The translations under genes and the position numbers were made by a program. Below the pieces are notes generated by a model. That model did not search any database. It was given only the letters and a program-made list of their open reading frames with translations, and was not told where the DNA came from. A DNA stretch of 64,000 nucleotides from positions 6,144,166 to 6,208,165 of the forward strand of contig NC_031501.1 in the NCBI RefSeq assembly GCF_000237925.1, given 5' to 3'. This document shows positions 46,901-55,864 of this stretch, one piece after another. Every line of letters begins with the position of its first letter. Positions within the stretch are counted from its first letter, which is position 1. This DNA is from Schistosoma mansoni (Eukaryota; Platyhelminthes; Trematoda; Strigeidida; Schistosomatidae).

Positions 46901-49900
46901 AGAATGATTGTTATGGTAATAAAGGAACGATGAAGTTTGGAGCAATTGATGGAGGATTTACAAATGAAGTATTGGACGTATGGTTTTTACATTTTACGAA
47001 AGAACTCTGTAATTTTGTATTCTAATACATTTGATTGTCCCCACTTATGTTTCCGTTCATTACAGAGGTAGTAACCGTATTAGTGGTAATAAAAAAGGAT
47101 TAAGCATCAAGGATAAAATTCGAGAAGGAAATACGGATTAGTGCGATAATAGAAAAAACTATATGGTAATTTAAAAATTTAGGATCTAAAGAAAGACAAA
47201 GAGTGAATACACCTGAGCAATTGAGAACGATTTTGAGCCATACCATTCAAACTCTCTTATAGGTTTAATTATCTGAGTATTTGGAATCATGAATGGAACG
47301 AACGACATAATATAAATCTTCCACTTAGCCCGTTTGGGTGACAGCGGTGATAAAAGCCGAATACGAACCAAACTGAGAGAGCTTATTTCAGACATTCATT
47401 TGTGCAGATAAACGGTAAGAAGTGAAACATGAAGGAAGGCAATTCAGCTTACTTAATTAAAACGTGACTCAACATTTATAACTATGAAAAATATGAACAA
47501 CTATACAGATAGATAAGTACAATTATACACACATGCTCAAGGTCGCATACATGACTGGGAAGATGAGAATATTTTATCTGTTCAAAAGTAAGGACAAATC
47601 GTGCAGGAGTATAATAAAGCTAGTTGCTATACTCTAACAGTCGGTAATGATAATTATGCGAACCCCAACCACGTAGTCTGAACTTACCTACATGACCCAA
47701 GTCTAGTAATCACCGTCTTCGTGAATTGATATCATGTATTGGTTCAGCCCCACATAGCTTCTTTTGAATATACTCCAACGCTGGCCGTCATCACACGTCG
47801 ATGTCGACGGTGGATGGTGATACGCAACATAAGTTAAATTAAGAATGTCCTTCATGATGAAAGCAGCATTTCTGTACGCGTATTCTGTATGAATCATGTT
47901 AACTGTGGAAGTTTGGTATTATCTACAAGTGTTTTATTTTATTTAACTTTAAACTATACATTCAAAAAATACATAATTAAAAGCATAATAATTTATATTA
48001 CATAAGCTCTTACAGTTTCTAAATACTCTTGTCCAACAGCAGGTAGTTCAGGACCAGTAAGTTGTTTTAAATCAATATGCTTCATAAACGTGTTTTCCGT
48101 AGGATTTGTTTTATTTTCATCCGCTTCACCTGTAGTAAAGATAAAAAACGTATTCTGTAGTAATGAATGATAAGGAATAACAAGACTTGCAGAAGTAACC
48201 CATTTAAAGTTAATCACAGTAAAAACTGAAATTTACTTCAGCAGTACTAGAAAATGGAATCGACAATGGTACACTGTTTCGTCTCATTTAATCAAAGTAA
48301 ATGATCAACAATAATGAATCAAGCAAAATCAAGACTATTAAGGATCCATAACTGAACTTACTCTGGATTTTAGTCGTCTACCGTACTGGTAAAGGATTAT
48401 TATAAATAGTGCCCATCAGCTCCCCAACGACCCTATTTCATGAGATCAGTCAGTCAGTCACAACGTAGAACTTCGTACGTACGTACATCAGTTCGAGTTG
48501 CCATACCACATTAGCATAGAGATGCAGTTGTCGATTCAAATCCCATAGTGGTAGAAGTAGTAAGCGTATAAGCAGTAATCGGAAAGATTAGAGGTTGAAG
48601 ATGTTATTCAAGGAGTATGATCGAGTGAAATAAATTTGGAAAGCGAAAAAAAGAAAGGGACATGAAGAATTCAGAAGATTAGAATTCGGTAGAGCACAAA
48701 GAGTGGATGCACCTTCGCCATTGCAAACGATTTTGATTCATGCCATTCAAGGTCTTTAACCATCGATTGCTATCATCTCGCGAATCCCAACCAGGTAGTC
48801 TACATCTACCAGCATGGCTTAGTCCAATTGTCAGTGACTTCATGGATTTGTGCCACGTTTTGGTCTGACCGCCCCTAGCTTTCTTCCAACCTACTCCTAC
48901 ACCATAAAACATCACACGTCGGGGCAGTCAGCGGTTGGGCATACGTAACACGTGTTCCAGCCATCTCAACTGATGAAGTTTTACTACTTCATCAATCGAT
49001 TTGCCATCCTTACCTACTACCCGTTTCCTAACAACTGCATTACTTACCCGGTGGTCCCAGGATGTACGAGCAATGCTTCGAAGACCCCTATGATCGAATA
49101 CTAGCAGCCTACGAATATCCTTTACTATTATCGGCCATGTTTCACTGCCATAAAGTAGGACGGAACAAACTGCTGCACAGTAAACCTGTCCTGTGGTTGC
49201 TAGACGGATATCTTGCCTACGCCATAAATGACGCAAGTTGGCGAAAGCTAGACGAACCTTCTGTATCCGTGCTAAGATTTCGTCACACACCAGACCACAA
49301 GGGCTGATGAGACTCCCAAGATAAGTGAAGCGGTCGACATGCCCAACTACTTCACTCCCTATCGTTAGTTCAGGTGTCGATGCAACCCAATCCTGAAGTA
49401 GCATTTTGCACTTCGAGGGAGAGAATCGCATCCCGAACATGCCTGCATAGTTGGTTATAGTGGTCAGAAGACTCTGCATTTTGTCAGCATCTTCACCAAA
49501 TAGAACTATGTCATCTGCGTATTCTAAGTCAACAAGTGGGTCTCCCGGTAAAAGTTCAACTCTTAGAGTTTTTTTAACAAATATTTTAAACGAAGGTATA
49601 ATTTCACAATCTAAGTTAAACAATGACTGTATGAGTACTGTGAAGTAGCGGATCCAAAGAAATGGGGGAAAAATAACCGTAAACTTGCGAAAGACTAAAA
49701 ATCCTCACCTGGTTTAGCATCGTCAACTGCAGTGGCAATCATATCTGCCACAATAGCTGGTACAAGAGGATCATCAGTTTCTGGAATTGGTTTCCCCAAT
49801 TCCTTGTGTAACTTGAGCGTACGTTGATGCTGCCTACCAGATAAATGAGCAGTGTAAGAGTCAGCACCAGTGCAACCAACATCACAAAGCTCACAACGTA

Positions 49901-52900
49901 ATTCTCGTGAAGCTGAGTTGATAATTAATGATGAATTCCCATCGTTAGAGACTTCCTGTTTTAATTTTTCAATCGCTTCAACCTAATAGTGAGAAAATGA
50001 TAAAAACAAGAAAACAATCCAAGGTTAAAATGATATTAAATAAACTATTCATAGTATTTTATTCTTGAGAAGACGACGAATTGAGACCTGACAGCGATTT
50101 AACATCTCCAATAGTAGCTTATCAGACTGTTGGGAATGTTACTTATTACATTCTAGATAGGTTAAATTATGGTTTTTGAAGGTTATTCCTGTAACACGGA
50201 ACATATGAAGGTAAATGCAAAAGATAAATTCAATTGAAATGATAACAAGAAAGCTTGAAGCTTGTAAACAACTACGTGATATCAATGATAGCTTACAATC
50301 GTTTATGTTTCATTGCATTAAGAAAGCAATTCAATTAAAAATAATGAATAAATCAAACAGTATTTGTAGTACAATTTTACCTGGGACAATCTTTTTTTGT
50401 GGCGTTGACCAGATTCATGGTCTTTGAAGGCTAGTGGACCTGCACAGCTAACTTTACAAATATCGCAGTAAAAAACTGATGGTTCTTTTGTAGTTGTAGT
50501 CGTACTAGTAGTATTACCAGCGTGAGTACCTTGGTTGGGGCGATTTCGAAGACCTATTAAAAACAACATCAAAATCAAATGTTTATCTTGTCGAAAGAGA
50601 ATTAAACATGATTTGTGCAAACAATTAATACAACAGAATCTTTTGAGACAAACTATGTGAAGGTTAATTATTCTACACTATTTGTTATAAAATTTGATGC
50701 TATTTTTCAGCCTATAATTATTTTATCCATAAATTGACGAGTTAGAATGTCAAGCCACTAAATATCACGAAATTATGTGGGAATTAGGTTAATGAAGATG
50801 CTTTAGGCATCCCAAAAAGTCATTGCACGCATCAAAGTTAAACAAGTTTAAGATAAAACACTAAATTTTAGTCGATTCAAATCCGATTATTGTTAACGCA
50901 CAAAACCTTACTTCCTCTATTTCCCTTGAAAGGACCAGGAGTTCTAACACGCCCACGATTTTGAAACGTAGAGTTTTCAGGAGTTCTATTGTAATGAACT
51001 GGAATCCCAGTGTATACCGACTGGGGTGTTGGATTAGGTTGTGAAGTGTATTTTTGAATATCAGTGTAGAAGTGATTAGCCGAGGAATTTAAAGTCATCC
51101 AACTAGGAATCTCAGGAGGGACACGAAGGCCAAACTGATTCTGATAATCAAGCACTACGTTGCGATTCTCATTGACTTCAGAGGTTGTCGGTAGTTGTTC
51201 TGCAAAATTAACACAAGTTTCGTCTGTAGAAGGTACTATCCCAGGTCTGCTGTAATACTGTGAGGGACAAAGCGAATATCCACTGTCACTCCGAAGAGGG
51301 GGTGTAGACTGAAAATCCTGAGGTGGAACTTCAAAACTAAAAGGCCTGTGTTCAGGTCTTTGAACAGCACTTCCTACAAAGTTGAAGAGAATAAAAAGAA
51401 TAAAAAAGCCCAGCATAAACCTAAGAAACAAAAGGTATTTAACCAATCTCACAGAGCTAAATTGATTAATCTGTTTTTCCTTACTATATAGTTATTATAA
51501 ACCAAATAGTTGGTCGTGAATATATAACAAAGAATTGGACAGTGCCCCATAATGCCCTGGTACAGCCGAGTAGGGAGGGTCCGTCTTCCCTCCTCCTCCC
51601 TTTCACATGGCCACGCGTGTATAGCCTCTGCAAGGGAAGTCCTACTCACTGCCTTCTCGCATCATGGGTATCGTTTACGAAATTCACAGGACGAAAAGCG
51701 AATGCCCGGCGCTTTAACCGGGTTGGTGGACACGGAGAGTCCACCTAGGGGAGTTGCAAAACCCTGATTCCAAACCAATATTGCACATGGGCTCCAGTAT
51801 CCTGAGGGAACAAATGGAGTATGAACCAATAGTTGGTCACCGGCTACCATGGTGCTGCATCTCCTTACGATTCTCCACTGCCTTGTGGATCAGACATTTA
51901 GGCCAAAGGCCCCAGGTGTGACCCCCTTAAAAACCACCTGCTTCGGTTTGGGCACCCGGGCAGTATCATAGCCCTCACACAAATAAATAGAATGACAATT
52001 TCTTGTGGGGCATATATATATCTGGTGTCCCGTTGTACCAATATTTGTGTTCAAATAATAATGATAATAAAGACAGTGTGGGTTATCATTTTAACCGAAT
52101 AAAGAACTCTTACCAATTTTCTGAATAATACACCACGTTAAAAAGCTAAATAGTATATGAGAAACGTAATTAAGCTAAAAGACATAAGATAGGTGACTTG
52201 AGTGGTGGTAGGCAATATAATGGATGATCTGAAATATTTTTCTCGTCACGGTATACTACCGCTAGACTAGATACCTGATCGATATGCTATGCACAGACTA
52301 GATCACTTTATGTCAGATATACGATTCACGACCGAAAATGAAGAACAAAAGTAATGCTAGATAATACTTTATTCAACACACAAGTCGTTCTCAGTGAGTC
52401 CGGGGTAGAAATCAATAACAGGCAAGGAAGTCATATTTTTAGTAGTCAGTAAGCTGTGCCTACTTGGTTTAATTTGTTTATTCTGGTTAGCGTTTTTTAG
52501 CATCAAAGCAGCACCTAAAGACTATCCTATAGATGTCATTCCACCAGCGAACGAACAAATCAGGATGGTCATCAGACAAATCAAGAAATAGGAAAGCAGC
52601 AGGGCCTGACAATATACCATCTGAAGCAACGAACTCATGTTCTATTCAGAAAGATTAGAGAGGAAGGATAAGTATCGACAAACTGGAAAGAAGGATGTCT
52701 CATCAAGATACCAAAGAAAGGAGATCTGAGCAAATGTGAGAACTACAGATGCATCACACTACTATCGGTACCAGGAAAATTTGCAAGTGTTCCTGAATTG
52801 GACGAAAGATTCAGTAGACGACCAACTTCGAAATCAACAGGCTGGATTACGTAAGGATCGGTCGTGCGCAGACCAAATAGTGACACTATGCATTATTGTT

Positions 52901-55417
52901 GAGCAATCAATTGGGTGTCATTACTAAGGTTTGACTTTATAAGTTCAAGTAAATTGGACATTGGGTAGATCCTTATTAATAAAATATATTTGTAATATCC
53001 CAATAAGATACTATGAATATATTATTTCTATTAAAAATCAATCGAATGGAACTTGTCACTATACATCAAATTCCTTGACTATGAGAAGGCGTTTAACAGA
53101 ATGGATAGGAGAACCTTATGGAATCTTCTTCGACACTATGGTGTACCTGAGGAAATCATCAACATCATACGGCTGACTACACTGCGGAGTCGTGCATGGA
53201 AGACAGCTGACAGACGCATTCCAAGTGAGGACCGAAATCAGACAAGGCTGCTTACTGTCTCCCTTTCTCTTTCTTCTGGTGGTTGACTGTATAATGAAGA
53301 CTTCTACATGTGAGGGGAAGCACGGAACACAATGAACAGCTTACATGCAACTAGACGATTTGGACTTCTCAGATGACTTGACTCTTCTATCCCACACACA
53401 CGAACAAATGTAGGTCAAGACAACCAATGTGACAGAAGTCTCTGTATCAGTAGGCCTCAACATACACAGGGGAAAAAGCAACATCCTCAAATACGACATG
53501 GAGAACAGCAACCCAATCACACTTGATGGAGAAATCCTGGGAGAGGTGTGAACGTCCACGTACCTGGTCAGCATCATCGATCAACAAGGAGGATCCGATT
53601 CAGTTGTAAAAACCAGGTTTAGCAGAGCAAATGCGACATTTCTACAGTTGGACAACATATGGAACTCAAAATAACCGTCAATCAATATCAAAGTCAGAAC
53701 CTTCAATACGAACGTGAAGACAGTTCTACTGTATGGAGCCAAAACTTGGAGAACTACCATAACCATGATCGAAAAAGTACAAGTATTTATAAACAATTGT
53801 CTACGTAAGATACTGAATGCCCGTTGGCCGTATACCACCAGTAGCAGTCTACTGTGGGAGAAAACAAACCAGCTTCCAACTGAAGAGGAAATTAGGAAAG
53901 AACGATGAAAGTTGTAGATACGACATACATTTCGGAAATCAGACTTCATCACGAGGCAAGCATTAACTAGGAATCCCGAAAGGAAACGGAAAAGAGGAAG
54001 GGCGATAAACACATTGTGTCAAGAATTGTAAGCAGACATCAAAATGATGAATAGCAACTGGAAATGATTGCCCAGGACAGAGTTGGATGGAGAGTTGTTA
54101 TAATTTGTATTTTTGCTAATAAATGACCCAGCTATTCCTATTGCTTAGTATTCTTATACGATGACACTCAACAAGACCCCAAAATCAGAACACGTTGAAC
54201 AGGAATGAAATTGTATTCAAAATAATAATGATAAGTGAACAGCAATCAATAGTTTAAATAATGTTCATATATTTATAGTATATACATAAGAAGCTTATAG
54301 ATTTTTCTGCAATAATATGCCCGGGCTGATTGGTTTAAAATTAACCAATCAGCGCGCAGCAACACCATCATGCATGAAACATGCTTAATCCAATCTATAT
54401 CCCACTAACAAGAGTACTGGTGGGTGACCCGTGCTCCTTCACGAGGGGTAACAGGTGTAAGTGTGCCTGCTTATCTACGTTGACTAATCACATTTTACAC
54501 CTACCACACCTCAATAAGACAAATCTGAATAATCCAAAAATCCGTTATCCAGTCCTGTGACATCAGGAATAGTTACGTTTAGAAAACTTCTAATTGAAGC
54601 ACATTTTCTTTACAATGATAAATGGTGGATGTGAAAATATAAACTACATAATACGAATGAATTAACGTGACTGAAACTGGTTTTTAACCGACTGAGGCAC
54701 GGACGTTTTATTTTGCTGCTTATAACATAGTAGCCACTAGATTCATATTTCCATGAGCAAGCGTCACTACTGACTAGTACGATGCCCTCATAACCCTGCT
54801 CCTGTTAGTATAATATCTCAAAGTTGGTGGTAACTAGGCGTACAAGATTGTAACAACAATTTCTACACCTGCTTTCACTCATTTTGAAACGCCAATAAAG
54901 TTGTTAAGCTATGGACAATCAAGAGCTTGTAGTCTTTAAGTCGTCAAACCTTAAAGGTTATCTCATGAGTGTTGAGAGTAGACAACATAGTAGTCAGTGA
55001 GTCACAACGTAAGACAAAGTACGTGTATCGGCCCAAGTTACTACACTTCATACGAGCACAGCTAGAGGAAACCAATAAAGTACGAGTCAAAATATTACAA
55101 ACAAATAAAGATAGGAAATCTAATTTAACCGTAAACAAAATTACGAGAGGATTTTATATTCAAAATATCTAGCACATGCATCAATGTCAAATGGATAGTC
55201 TCTGGTTGACCGATTAGGCAATTGCTTCATTTTACAGACAACCTACAGGTGTTTAAAGATCCTAAAACCGATCCTTATTTAAGGTCAAAGTAAAACACAA
55301 TTATTTATGCATCATACAAAACGAAAGAATATTCTTACCAAATGAATTCATATCACTTGTATAAAATGTAGGTGGTGGTTGGACATTATACTGATGACCA
55401 AACTGATTCATAATAGG
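35022..55417 (-). CDS. ZFR: ZFR-type zinc finger RNA-binding protein (gene span, 13 visible exons)
   Basis: Thirteen minus-strand exons join in consistent phase to 947 residues plus stop. Order: a Pro/Gln/Ser-rich N-terminal part (1-205); C2H2 fingers of the dsRNA-binding type with Cys/His at 210, 213, 226, 232; 268, 271, 284, 290; and 381, 384, 397, 403; a conserved linker (ELPAVGQEYLETVR, compare QPVGHDYVEEVR in vertebrate ZFR); then a DZF domain at about 500-870 (GVVRVGALGKNLLLRGE, ALDHASWFQ, AQQIVRQIAFNQLYK); and a short charged tail. ZFR binds structured RNA and controls splicing and RNA editing; the DZF domain is a dimerising, nucleotidyltransferase-like fold. Human ZFR has 1074 residues, so the start and perhaps a hundred residues lie upstream of 55417. 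Introns hold LINEs, a solo LTR and an R480 copy. Confidence 0.92.
36154..36483 (-). CDS. ZFR: ZFR exon 12, end of DZF domain
   Basis: 110 codons, phase 0 to 0, acceptor TTTATTAG and donor GTAAGT. It contains LLRRFFESMANG (compare LRRVFECISSG in human ZFR) and the closing helix ITVSAQQIVRQIAFNQLYK (compare ITSSAQFALRLLAFRQIHK). An insertion rich in Ser/Asn (SSNSNNTEDS) is specific to this protein. Confidence 0.9.
36849..36941 (-). CDS. ZFR: ZFR exon 11
   Basis: 31 codons, phase 0 to 0, acceptor CCATTCAG and donor GTAAGT. It encodes GPILLISRILRDFIQSNEYW, matching the DZF stretch CVIIIRILRDLCQRVPTW of human ZFR. Confidence 0.88.
37512..37615 (-). CDS. ZFR: ZFR exon 10
   Basis: 104 bases, acceptor TTTGTGTAG, donor GTAAGT. 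The first two bases complete a Glu codon begun in exon 9. It ends KCIKSIDALDHASWFQ, matching KCLDALAALRHAKWFQ of human ZFR. Confidence 0.92.
38352..40010 (-). mobile_element. RTE-clade LINE (SR2/Perere-3-like), copy 1, in ZFR intron 9
   Basis: Read on the minus strand from about 40010: a GC-richer 5' leader, an endonuclease start (NIGTWNVRTM, GISKTHWTPAGRKRIDS), then an internal deletion that joins the endonuclease (NTEYEDI) straight to the RT piece (RKDRS-like, DQ). Then follow a short insert, IKFLDYEKAFNRMDRRTLWN, RT remnants, and a stop at about 38352 within the connector region. It lacks the RT active site segment in frame and is dead. It is in sense orientation with ZFR. Most of 38365-39112 is identical to copy 2 at 53000-53745. 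Confidence 0.85.
40402..40904 (+). mobile_element. Solo LTR, family 1, in ZFR intron 9
   Basis: The LTR is at 40407-40899 (493 bp), with TG/CA ends and the 5-bp direct repeat CGAGT on both sides (40402-40406 and 40900-40904). It is collinear with the copies at 8.6 and 24 kb and antisense to ZFR. Confidence 0.82.
41140..41377 (-). CDS. ZFR: ZFR exon 9
   Basis: 238 bases from acceptor TTTCATACAG to donor GTAATT, ending in phase 1. It holds the DZF core strand region TITLVINLTSPVVVQKNED, matching VTITLTSPIIREEN of human ZFR. Confidence 0.9.
41378..42968. other. ZFR intron 8, nothing recognised
   Basis: AT-rich intron without recognisable repeats or extra exons. Confidence 0.6.
42969..43286 (-). 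CDS. ZFR: ZFR exon 8, start of DZF domain
   Basis: 106 codons, phase 0 to 0, acceptor TTCATCAAG, donor GTTAGT. It carries VTICERSLKCVSN (compare VSITERALKLVSD) and GVVRVGALGKNLLLRGEHSA followed by LVLICSKWPTKEL, the clearest DZF match in the window. An Asp/Asn/Glu-rich loop lies between the two. Confidence 0.95.
43921..43971. repeat. (CT)n(AT)n microsatellite in ZFR intron 7
   Basis: A pyrimidine (TTTC then CT) run followed by an AT run. It lies about 150 bases from exon 7 in the intron. ORFs across it on both strands are artefacts. Confidence 0.9.
44124..44327 (-). CDS. ZFR: ZFR exon 7
   Basis: 68 codons, phase 0 to 0, acceptor CATTTTCAG, donor GTAATT. A low-conservation linker between finger 3 and the DZF domain. 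The end (LLPTAWEVQ) occupies the place of YPTEEELQAVQ in human ZFR. The Arg/Glu/Trp-rich stretch of vertebrate ZFR is absent. Confidence 0.8.
45150..45290 (+). mobile_element. SINE2 head fragment in ZFR intron 6
   Basis: Matches only the head of SINE2 (TTGGTGACTG, GGAGTCCTAGTGGAAAGC, then a worn AGTTACCCGCC stretch). The rest of the element is missing. Confidence 0.45.
45348..45569 (-). CDS. ZFR: ZFR exon 6, zinc finger 3
   Basis: 74 codons, phase 0 to 0, acceptor TCCAATCAG, donor GTGGGT chosen because it keeps phase. It holds CKLCDCEFSNPDSRECHLRG followed by RRHRQQYKKKVDP, nearly the same as vertebrate ZFR finger 3, then a basic helix rich in Lys/Arg. Confidence 0.93.
46690..47885 (-). mobile_element. 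Old LINE 3' end in ZFR intron 5
   Basis: Left border near a TTAGTCAGTTA motif. Blocks at 47210-47260 and 47690-47880 match, in order, parts of the LINE at 48440-49640, including the GCAACGATTTTGA-type and ATCACACGTCG regions. It is a worn copy of the same family interrupted by unrelated sequence near 47400-47540. No frame is kept. Confidence 0.6.
48014..48129 (-). CDS. ZFR: ZFR exon 5
   Basis: 116 bases, acceptor CTACAG, donor GTAAGA. The first two bases complete a Gly codon from exon 4. It ends with ELPAVGQEYLET, the conserved segment just before finger 3 in ZFR proteins. Confidence 0.9.
48440..49640 (-). mobile_element. LINE, 5'-truncated, in ZFR intron 4
   Basis: Minus strand from about 49640: the RT active site LEYADDIVLFGEDADKM, then FTYLGS, VLLYGSETWP, and the C-terminal LHQLRWLEHVLRMPN. 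The frame 49623-48928 stops there and the same frame resumes at 48915 (MFYGVGVGWKKARGG) to a final TAG at 48679, so one in-frame stop interrupts it. The 3' UTR ends in a CAGTCAGTCAGTCA run. The layout suggests an RTE- or CR1-related LINE; the clade is not settled. It is sense to ZFR. Confidence 0.85.
49709..49982 (-). CDS. ZFR: ZFR exon 4, zinc finger 2
   Basis: 274 bases, acceptor CACTATTAG, donor GTGAGG, ending in phase 1. Finger [20 protein letters not shown] then LSGRQHQ, followed by KLHKELGKPIPET, closely matches [20 protein letters not shown] and LHTKLGKPIPST in human ZFR. Confidence 0.95.
50381..50553 (-). CDS. ZFR: ZFR exon 3, zinc finger 1
   Basis: 173 bases, acceptor TTTTAATAG, donor GTAAAA. 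The first two bases complete a Ser codon. Finger FYCDICKVSCAGPLAFKDHE then SGQRHKKRL matches [20 protein letters not shown] of human ZFR. A Thr run precedes it. Confidence 0.95.
50912..51373 (-). CDS. ZFR: ZFR exon 2, low-complexity N-terminal part
   Basis: 462 bases, acceptor TTTGTAG, donor GTAAGG; both flanking phases agree with exons 1 and 3. It encodes a Pro/Ser/Tyr/Gln-rich stretch without a domain, ending in a short RG-rich part (RGRVRTPGPFKGNRGS), as expected of the disordered N-terminus of ZFR proteins. Confidence 0.85.
51538..52078 (+). mobile_element. R480 repeat, complete copy in ZFR intron 1
   Basis: Plus-strand copy from 51545 to 52071, flanked by GACAGTG on both sides (51538-51544 and 52072-52078). 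The GC-rich head is at left, and the AT-rich tail ends in TTCAAATAATAATGATAATA. A body of about 500 bp, a one-sided A/T-rich tail, short direct repeats and no terminal inverted repeats fit a SINE better than a DNA transposon. It is antisense to ZFR. Confidence 0.8.
52470..54100 (+). mobile_element. RTE-clade LINE (SR2/Perere-3-like), copy 2, in ZFR intron 1
   Basis: 52513-54100 runs on the plus strand: RT part (AAGPDNIP-like, IKIPKKGDLSKCENYR, DQ region), the 131-bp insert, YIKFLDYEKAFNRMDRR, a broken palm region, then the C-terminal QLPTEEEIRKER and AQDRVGWR. 52470-52512 resembles the element's own leader in the opposite orientation, as in 5' inversions. The frame is broken many times. It is antisense to ZFR and the mirror partner of copy 1 at 38352-40010. 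Confidence 0.85.
52905..53042 (+). mobile_element. 131-bp insert within the RTE copy, with 7-bp direct repeat
   Basis: The direct repeat AATCAAT at 52905-52911 and 53036-53042 brackets an insert that splits the RTE RT sequence between the VEQS and YIKF motifs. The insert has no inverted ends. Its middle (ATTGGGTAGAT ... ATCCCAAT) matches part of the repeat at 2958-3012. Copy 1 has the same insert at the same point, minus about 35 bases. Confidence 0.7.
54325..54353. repeat. Perfect 11-bp inverted repeat with CCAAT motifs
   Basis: GCTGATTGGTT, then a seven-base loop, then AACCAATCAGC. Each arm has a CCAAT box on one strand. It sits in ZFR intron 1, or near the promoter if the first visible exon is close to the gene start. 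Function unknown. Confidence 0.7.
54965..55160 (-). mobile_element. LINE 3' UTR fragment in ZFR intron 1
   Basis: Resembles the end of the 48440-49640 LINE (AGTCAGTGAGTCACAACGTA, then GTACGTGTATCGGCCCAAGTT). No coding part remains. Confidence 0.45.
55339..55417 (-). CDS. ZFR: ZFR exon 1 of the visible part
   Basis: 79 bases between acceptor TTCTTTTTTAG and donor GTAAGA, encoding PIMNQFGHQYNVQPPPTFYT and six more residues, then the first base of a Gly codon finished in exon 2. It starts by splicing, so at least one further exon with the start codon lies upstream and was not found. Confidence 0.75.
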
Positions 55418-55833
55418 CTAAAAAAGAAAATTTATAACTAAACGGATTCATAAACTCTTGTTAGTCTAAATAAGAGCCTTTCAGTTATTAAACACTAAGA
55501 ATTTAGAAAAGTAGATTATCCATTTGAAACACACTTGCGGATTATCACCAATGCAAAAGAAGCGTGAAATTTTGCGACTAGTACAACTGCTTTACTCAAT
55601 ATATGAAAGCACCAATCAAATATAACTCATTTATAGTATGAGTGTTTTCGTATTCGGACATGGACTATGCTGTTTGTATGAGGACTAATGGTACTACTTA
55701 ACAGGTCAAACAAGAAATATAGAGCGGCGTTTGGACCCGAGACATAGCAGTTGAAGCTGAGTGCTGTAACCACAGCGAAAGCCACGTTAGTCCTGGGTTG
55801 TTCAATTAGTCAGGAAGTAAATTTAGTGGTGAG

Positions 55834-55864
<31 letters not shown>

